A stretch of DNA of 9,848 bases from JABCPO02 sp963546185 (GTDB lineage: Bacteria > Bacillota > Clostridia > TANB77 > CAG-508): positions 1 to 9,848 of the forward strand of contig CAUULU010000039.1 in NCBI GenBank assembly GCA_963546185.1, in the 5' to 3' direction. Below, piece after piece: positions 6,701 through 9,848 of the stretch. The notes under the pieces are model-generated. The model ran no database searches. It worked only from the letters and a program-made list of their open reading frames with translations, and was not told where the DNA came from. Each line of letters starts with the position of its first letter. Positions within the stretch are counted from its first letter, which is position 1. The translations under genes and the position numbers were made by a program.

Positions 6701-7093
6701 CTTAAAAATGTTGTTACATTTAATTCAATAGATTTTGCAAATCTTACAGGAAATGCAGAAAATATAATAGATGAAGATATAGAAGATGAAATAGAATATA
6801 GTGATGAAGAAGAAAAGACAACAAAATTTAAAGATGAAGATATTATAAAAACAGTAGGGATTATAAACAGTGTAAACAAAAAGATAAGTAGAAAAGGAAA
6901 TATGATTTGTTTTGTTGAACTTGAAGATATATATGGAACAATGAACCTTATGATATTTGAAAGTGTATATGATAGATATAAGGATATTATAAAAGAAAAC
7001 AATGTTGTTGGTATATATGGAAAATTAAGTATAAAAGAAGATGAAGCCATTATACTTGTAAATAATATGACAGAGGTTATTAAGAAACAATAA
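3790..7093 (+). CDS. dnaE: DNA polymerase III subunit alpha (DnaE), needs four +1 frameshifts
   Basis: This is a replicative or lagging-strand C-family polymerase. AGAGG (3780-3784) lies 5 bases before ATG 3790. Domains in order: a PHP domain from residue 4 (HLHSEYSLLDGV, ALTDHGNMFG); the palm with GPGRGSGAGS, then Asp400 and Asp402 of PDFDIDF and Asp550 of KMDFLGL as the catalytic aspartates; fingers with GRADLVRRAMGKKK and FNKSHAAAYA; a helix-hairpin-helix region with GLGSVKNVGNSA; and an OB fold near the C-terminus (KTVGIINSVNKKIS). CGG codons at 4861, 5321, 5847 and 6283 must each lose their C. Then 3304 minus 4 bases is exactly 1100 codons (1099 residues), somewhat short but normal for DnaE. 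Each shift falls at a conserved glycine. No other defect is seen, and the PHP metal residues and catalytic aspartates are intact. The unshifted product would end at 4920 after 376 residues, before the catalytic aspartates. Confidence 0.94.
4861..4863 (+). other. +1 frameshift site 7 (dnaE, CCA C GGA AGA)
   Basis: In-frame CGG at codon 358. Skipping C4861 restores the Gly of GPGRGSGAGS, a polymerase signature in the nucleotide-binding region. Confidence 0.85.
5321..5323 (+). other. +1 frameshift site 8 (dnaE, TGT C GGT GTA)
   Basis: In-frame CGG after 153 codons. Skipping C5321 gives Gly511 of STHACGVVIT (family usually STHAAGVVI). It is the only site with GGT and the only one after a codon from a two-fold family. 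Confidence 0.85.
5847..5849 (+). other. +1 frameshift site 9 (dnaE, CTT C GGA AGA)
   Basis: In-frame CGG after 175 codons. Skipping C5847 gives Gly686 of YSLGRADLVRRAMGKK. Here CTCTT and AAGAG flank the CGG as a perfect 5-bp inverted repeat, but other sites lack this. Confidence 0.85.
6283..6285 (+). other. +1 frameshift site 10 (dnaE, CTT C GGA AGT)
   Basis: In-frame CGG after 145 codons. Skipping C6283 gives Gly831 of FGLGSVKNVG, the helix-hairpin-helix entry motif. Confidence 0.85.
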
Positions 7094-7112
7094 ACAAAAG
7101 CAAAGAAAACAT

Positions 7113-7141
7113 TTGTAAAAAACAAGAAAAGGTGGTAATAT
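7113..7141 (+). promoter_or_regulatory. Possible promoter for the first unknown gene
   Basis: TTGTAA (7113-7118), 17 bases and TAATAT (7136-7141) have correct spacing but only 4/6 matches each. No terminator is visible after dnaE, so readthrough from dnaE is an alternative. Confidence 0.3.
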
Positions 7142-7167
7142 TTAAGTGTAATAAAAATAAAATTAAA

Positions 7168-7189
7168 TACTACTAAAAGTTTAGTGGTA
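7168..7189 (+). promoter_or_regulatory. Hairpin directly before a ribosome binding site
   Basis: TACTACTAA (7168-7176) pairs with TTAGTGGTA (7181-7189) with one G-U pair, giving 9 bp around a four-base loop AAGT. It ends one base before the GGAGGTGG of the next gene and has no T-tract, so it is not a terminator. It may protect the mRNA end or tune ribosome access. Confidence 0.4.
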
Positions 7190-7190
7190 T

Positions 7191-7198
7191 GGAGGTGG
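7191..7198 (+). promoter_or_regulatory. Strong ribosome binding site selecting ATG 7204
   Basis: GGAGGTGG lies 5 bases before ATG 7204. The in-frame ATG at 7189 overlaps this site and is preceded only by the hairpin, so it is rejected as the start. Confidence 0.75.
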
Positions 7199-7203
7199 TT
7201 ATT

Positions 7204-7947
7204 ATGAAGAACAAAAATCAAATCAGAGAAGTAATATTGGTACAAGAAAAAGATGAAAAGAAAGAAATAAAAATCAAGACTGGTGAATTTAGTTCTAAAA
7301 AGTTATTAGACATTTTAAAGAAGCTTCTGAAGAAAGTGTATCAATTTAAAAAAATCAGAACTAATCGGGAATATATTGATATAGATGATGTTAAATATAT
7401 TTCAGGAGAATCTTGTTTAGTCTTTAAAGGAAATAAAGAAATATATGCTTTGTATATAGGAGATGAAGTAAATAAGCTTTTAAGTAAAATTTTGCTGATA
7501 TTTAATATACAAGCAAATAAATTGATTTATAGCAAAATAAAAGAAATGCCAAATGAGGATAGATACATTATAGGAGGAGATTCGTACAAAATTCAAGCAT
7601 TTATGGTTAATGGAGAAATAGTGATAAAGGAGCATATTTCATTATATACAATAGACCTAAGAATGGCCTATTGGAAATATAATTCTAAAATAATAAATTT
7701 AAATGCAATAATTTTGGAAAATGTAACGAAAGATGAAGTTATATTGCAAGAGATAGACTCATATAGAGTAGTTGTAGATGAGAAAGGTATGGCATACAAT
7801 CAGTTTTTTTATAAGAATAGTTATCTACTGTTTCCGATAATGGTTTCAGGAAACTATCAAGAAGAGTTAGAAAACTTTTCAAATATAGGTTATTATTTAT
7901 ACCATATGTATATGACTTATATGGAAAAGGAAGAGGAAGAAAATTAA
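7204..7947 (+). CDS. Protein of unknown function, paralogue of the next gene, with one in-frame CGG
   Basis: It encodes 247 residues and I do not recognise the family. No signal peptide, membrane segment or known catalytic motif is visible. The N-terminal half is Lys-rich, the C-terminus ends in an acidic run, and the rest alternates short beta-like hydrophobic stretches. It aligns with the gene at 8091 along its length. YKIQAFMVNGEIVI here matches YRIEAVIINNRIL there, and INLNAIILENV near residue 165 matches ININAIIIKNI, with similar spacing to a Tyr-rich C-terminus. It carries an in-frame CGG at 7366-7368 (residue 55). Unlike the ten sites upstream, a +1 shift here would hit TAG at 7382-7384 and give only 59 residues. 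The paralogy continues on both sides in the zero frame, so this CGG seems to be read as a triplet. It sits behind its own strong ribosome binding site. Confidence 0.8.
   Translation: MKNKNQIREVILVQEKDEKKEIKIKTGEFSSKKLLDILKKLLKKVYQFKKIRTNREYIDIDDVKYISGESCLVFKGNKEIYALYIGDEVNKLLSKILLIFNIQANKLIYSKIKEMPNEDRYIIGGDSYKIQAFMVNGEIVIKEHISLYTIDLRMAYWKYNSKIINLNAIILENVTKDEVILQEIDSYRVVVDEKGMAYNQFFYKNSYLLFPIMVSGNYQEELENFSNIGYYLYHMYMTYMEKEEEEN
7366..7368 (+). other. In-frame CGG that does not appear to shift
   Basis: The context is AAT CGG GAA. The paralogue at 8091 aligns in the zero frame before and after this codon, with Lys at about this position. It is the only in-frame CGG in the window for which a +1 shift would destroy the protein and not restore it. 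Confidence 0.6.
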
Positions 7948-7952
7948 GGAAT

Positions 7953-7971
7953 GGAGCTTTAAGCTCTTTTT
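7953..7971 (+). terminator. Short intrinsic terminator
   Basis: GAGC (7954-7957) pairs with GCTC (7963-7966) around TTTAA, plus one G-U pair, followed by five T's (7967-7971). The stem is short. It lies just after the stop of the first unknown gene and would separate it from the second. Confidence 0.5.
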
Positions 7972-8000
7972 CTTATATATAAATTATATATATAAGAAAA
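7968..8000 (+). repeat. AT-rich inverted repeat between the paralogues
   Basis: TTTTCTTATATAT (7968-7980) and ATATATAAGAAAA (7988-8000) are perfect 13-bp inverted copies with a 7-base spacer. It overlaps the T-tract of the terminator and could act as a terminator on either strand, or as a protein site. Such palindromes can also arise by chance in AT-rich DNA. Confidence 0.5.
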
Positions 8001-8009
8001 TTAAAAAAA

Positions 8010-8018
8010 TGATATAAT
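8010..8018 (+). promoter_or_regulatory. Extended -10 promoter of the second unknown gene
   Basis: TGATATAAT (8010-8018) is a perfect TATAAT with the TGN extension. No good -35 box is present at the right distance. Transcription would begin near 8025 and leave a leader of about 65 bases. Confidence 0.5.
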
Positions 8019-8076
8019 ATAAAATATAAAAGCTATTAAGTTGTTAAAAAATAACTAATATTTAAACTTAAAGATT

Positions 8077-8081
8077 AGGAG
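8077..8081 (+). promoter_or_regulatory. Ribosome binding site selecting ATG 8091
   Basis: AGGAG lies 9 bases before ATG 8091 and directly abuts ATG 8082, which is too close to be used. The start is therefore 8091. Confidence 0.65.
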
Positions 8082-8090
8082 ATGATAAGT

Positions 8091-8819
8091 ATGAATAAGC
8101 TTAAAAAGAAAAATGTATTAAAAAGACTTAAAAAGAGTACTGCTTTAAAAGATTATCTTATTCTTTCAAATAGAGGGAAAGTGATAAAAATATATAAAAA
8201 GATGAGGTTAGAGAAATTTGTACATGTAGTTAGAGAAATTTTATATGGAGGATATAAACCTTGTATCCTTATACAAAATGAAAAGAAAGTGTATATTAAA
8301 AAGATATTTGTGCAAAATAATATTGCAGTAATAATAGATTACAAGAATAATGTACATTACTTTGATGGACAAACTATTAAAGAGCTAAGTAAACTTTTTG
8401 AATTTAGTAAAAATAGTATTAAATTAAGAATTGCAGAATATAATAAATATCAAGATATACTTAGAATGAATAGAAAAGATTACAGAATAGAAGCAGTAAT
8501 TATTAATAATAGGATATTAGCAAGGACTTCTGAAATGATGCCTCAAATAGAGGGATATTTATTTTTTGAAAGATTATATAATAGAAAAATAAATATAAAT
8601 GCAATTATTATAAAAAATATAAATGAAAATGAAATTATATTCCTTGAGACTAAGAGACTAGGAGTATATATGAAAGAAGATAACAGCTTATACTTGCATA
8701 TTCAAGCAGGTAATGAAACGAGTTTGTTTTTACCAGTTGTAAGCTATGATTATGAAAATTTTGTATATAATATAGCTTATCTCTATTCAGAATATATGAG
8801 TAGTGAATTTAAACTTTAA
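8091..8819 (+). CDS. Protein of unknown function, paralogue of the preceding gene
   Basis: It encodes 242 residues of a family I do not recognise. The first 20 residues are very basic (MNKLKKKNVLKRLKKS), which may suit nucleic-acid or membrane-surface contact; this is inference. No signal peptide or membrane helix is seen. It is diverged from but collinear with the 7204 product, with shared blocks YRIEAVIINNRIL, ININAIIIKNI and FLPVVSYDYENFV near the C-terminus (FPIMVSGNYQEEL in the other copy). It contains no CGG in any frame. It has its own extended -10 promoter and a strong terminator after it, so it is a monocistronic unit placed between dnaE and ftsY. A tandem duplication is the simplest origin. 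Confidence 0.8.
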   Translation: MNKLKKKNVLKRLKKSTALKDYLILSNRGKVIKIYKKMRLEKFVHVVREILYGGYKPCILIQNEKKVYIKKIFVQNNIAVIIDYKNNVHYFDGQTIKELSKLFEFSKNSIKLRIAEYNKYQDILRMNRKDYRIEAVIINNRILARTSEMMPQIEGYLFFERLYNRKININAIIIKNINENEIIFLETKRLGVYMKEDNSLYLHIQAGNETSLFLPVVSYDYENFVYNIAYLYSEYMSSEFKL

Positions 8820-8866
8820 AAAATTAAGAATTTAAATAATAATTTGCTTTTATAAAGTACATATTT

Positions 8867-8910
8867 AAGACTATATAATTCTATAATGGAAGTTATATAG
8901 TCTTTTTCTT
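8867..8910 (+). terminator. Strong intrinsic terminator after the second paralogue
   Basis: AAGACTATATAA (8867-8878) and TTATATAGTCTT (8893-8904) are perfect 12-bp inverted copies around a 14-base loop, running into TTTTTCTT. It isolates the paralogue pair from ftsY. Confidence 0.85.
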
Positions 8911-8947
8911 ATGCAAATATATTTTGGTATTATATAGAGATTTTTAG

Positions 8948-8967
8948 GTTAAAATATGTTAAAATAT
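8948..8967 (+). repeat. Perfect tandem repeat upstream of ftsY
   Basis: GTTAAAATAT occurs twice in direct succession (8948-8957 and 8958-8967), so the copies are one helical turn apart. Each contains TAAAAT, a possible -10 box, but no convincing -35 box stands at the right distance. It may be the ftsY promoter region or an operator. AT-rich slippage is an equally good explanation. Confidence 0.4.
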
Positions 8968-9009
8968 AAATAAATTTTAATAAATTTATTTAATAGAAAT
9001 GGAGAATAG

Positions 9010-9848
9010 ATGGGATTTTTTGATAAGATAAAAGAAAAATTAATAAAAACAAGAGATAATATAGGAAATAAGATAAATGAAGTTTTTTCTGGATTTAAGA
9101 AAGTAGATGAAGAACTTTTAGAAAGTCTAGAAGAAGTACTAATAATGGCAGATCTTGGTATGGATACAGTAGGTAGTATAATATCAACTTTAAGAGAAAA
9201 TATTAAGAAAAAAGGAATAGAAGAGCCTGAAAAGGTAAAAGAAGAACTTAAAGCAATAATTGTAGATATTATTGATATTGAAAAGAAAGAAGAAAATGTT
9301 AAAAAATGTATATTAATAATTGGAGTAAATGGAGCAGGTAAAACAACAACAATTGGGAAGATGGCAAAAGGCTATATGGATGAAGGGAAAAAAGTTTTAC
9401 TAGTACCAGCAGATACATTTAGAGCAGCAGCAGGAGAACAAATAAAAATGTGGGCTGAAAGAGCAGGAGCAGATATAACAGAAATAAGAGAAAATGCAGA
9501 TCCTTCAGCAGTAGTGTATTCAAGCTTAGAATATGCAAATGAAAGAAATTATGATATAATAATAATAGATACGGCTGGTAGACTTCATAATAAGAAAAAC
9601 TTAATGGAAGAATTGAAAAAAATAAATAAATCAGTCGACAGATTATTAAAAGATAATTATACAAAAGAAACATTACTTATTTTAGATGGAACAACAGGAC
9701 AAAATGCTATAGAACAAGCGAAAGCATTTGCGGAAGTAACAGATATTGATGGTTATGTATTAACAAAGCTTGATGGAACATCAAAAGGTGGAGTAATAAT
9801 AGGAATAGTAAATAGAACAAAACTTCCTATAAAATATATAGGAACAGG
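9010..9848 (+). CDS. ftsY: Signal recognition particle receptor FtsY, 3' end outside the window
   Basis: FtsY is the SRP receptor GTPase that docks ribosome-nascent chain complexes at the membrane. GGAG (9001-9004) lies 5 bases before ATG 9010. The N domain (MGFFDKIKEKLIKTRDNIGN, ELLESLEEVLIMADLGMDT) is followed by the G domain: GVNGAGKTTTIGKMA (P-loop), DTFRAAAGEQ (G2, insertion box), DTAGRLHNKKNLMEEL (G3) and TKLDGTSKGG (G4). No acidic A domain is present, as is usual in Firmicutes. The window holds 279 codons plus 2 bases, nearly the whole protein; the stop is missing. Its CGG trinucleotides (ACG GCT, GCG GAA) span codons and are read normally, so no shift site lies in this part. It sits behind a strong terminator and starts a new unit, where ffh or rpsP-region genes often follow in Firmicutes. 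Confidence 0.95.
   Translation, partial: MGFFDKIKEKLIKTRDNIGNKINEVFSGFKKVDEELLESLEEVLIMADLGMDTVGSIISTLRENIKKKGIEEPEKVKEELKAIIVDIIDIEKKEENVKKCILIIGVNGAGKTTTIGKMAKGYMDEGKKVLLVPADTFRAAAGEQIKMWAERAGADITEIRENADPSAVVYSSLEYANERNYDIIIIDTAGRLHNKKNLMEELKKINKSVDRLLKDNYTKETLLILDGTTGQNAIEQAKAFAEVTDIDGYVLTKLDGTSKGGVIIGIVNRTKLPIKYIGT

Noticed and set aside
1883..7093. mnmA, truA and dnaE as pseudogenes broken by random frameshifts
   Set aside because: All ten lesions are the same base at the same codon phase before Gly, there are no stops or other indels, and catalytic residues are intact. Random decay would not look like this, and losing dnaE would be lethal.
6208..7245. 345-codon open frame on the minus strand opposite the 3' part of dnaE
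   Set aside because: Its product is low-complexity Ser/Ile/Phe, the mirror of GAA/GAT/AAA-rich coding. dnaE homology on the + strand explains the region.
9419..9673. Minus-strand open frame opposite ftsY
   Set aside because: Leu/Tyr-rich shadow of the ftsY G domain, with no start signals.

Overview
The window is a strongly AT-rich stretch of what looks like a low-GC Firmicute, probably an uncultivated clostridium-like lineage. Arg is written almost only as AGA/AGG, GGAGG-type ribosome binding sites are common, and the gene content (cysteine desulfurase, mnmA, truA, dnaE, ftsY) is bacterial housekeeping. All genes are on the + strand.

Layout. 1-383: a promoter, three tRNA genes (CAT anticodon, Tyr-GTA, Leu-TAA) and an intrinsic terminator. 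419-590: a second promoter drives a structured RNA of no class I recognise. It has a 10-bp closing stem and ends in an intrinsic terminator just before the next gene, like a riboswitch or a stand-alone small RNA. 654-7093: a tight run of nifS-type cysteine desulfurase, mnmA (tRNA U34 thiolase), truA (tRNA pseudouridine synthase) and dnaE (DNA polymerase III alpha). The desulfurase would supply sulfur to MnmA, and both tRNA enzymes act on the anticodon arm. 7204-8819: two paralogous genes of unknown function. 9010-end: ftsY, cut by the window edge.

The outstanding signal is in mnmA, truA and dnaE. None is open in one frame. Each becomes a full-length, well-conserved protein only if one base is skipped at one (mnmA), five (truA) and four (dnaE) places. 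All ten places are the same event: an in-frame CGG codon whose C must be ignored so that GGN is read as Gly. After removing ten C's the genes encode 369, 259 and 1099 residues, with every expected motif intact and no other lesion. The same trinucleotide in the other two codon phases (ATC GGT, AAC GGT, ACG GTA, CCG GAA, GCG GCA and others) is read normally, so the effect follows the reading frame, which random sequencing error or gene decay would not do. The simplest reading is that CGG is a programmed +1 frameshift codon in this organism, or that CGGN is a quadruplet codon for Gly. One further in-frame CGG, at 7366 in the first unknown paralogue, appears to be read as a plain triplet and is the key exception. 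A systematic assembly artefact is not excluded from sequence alone.
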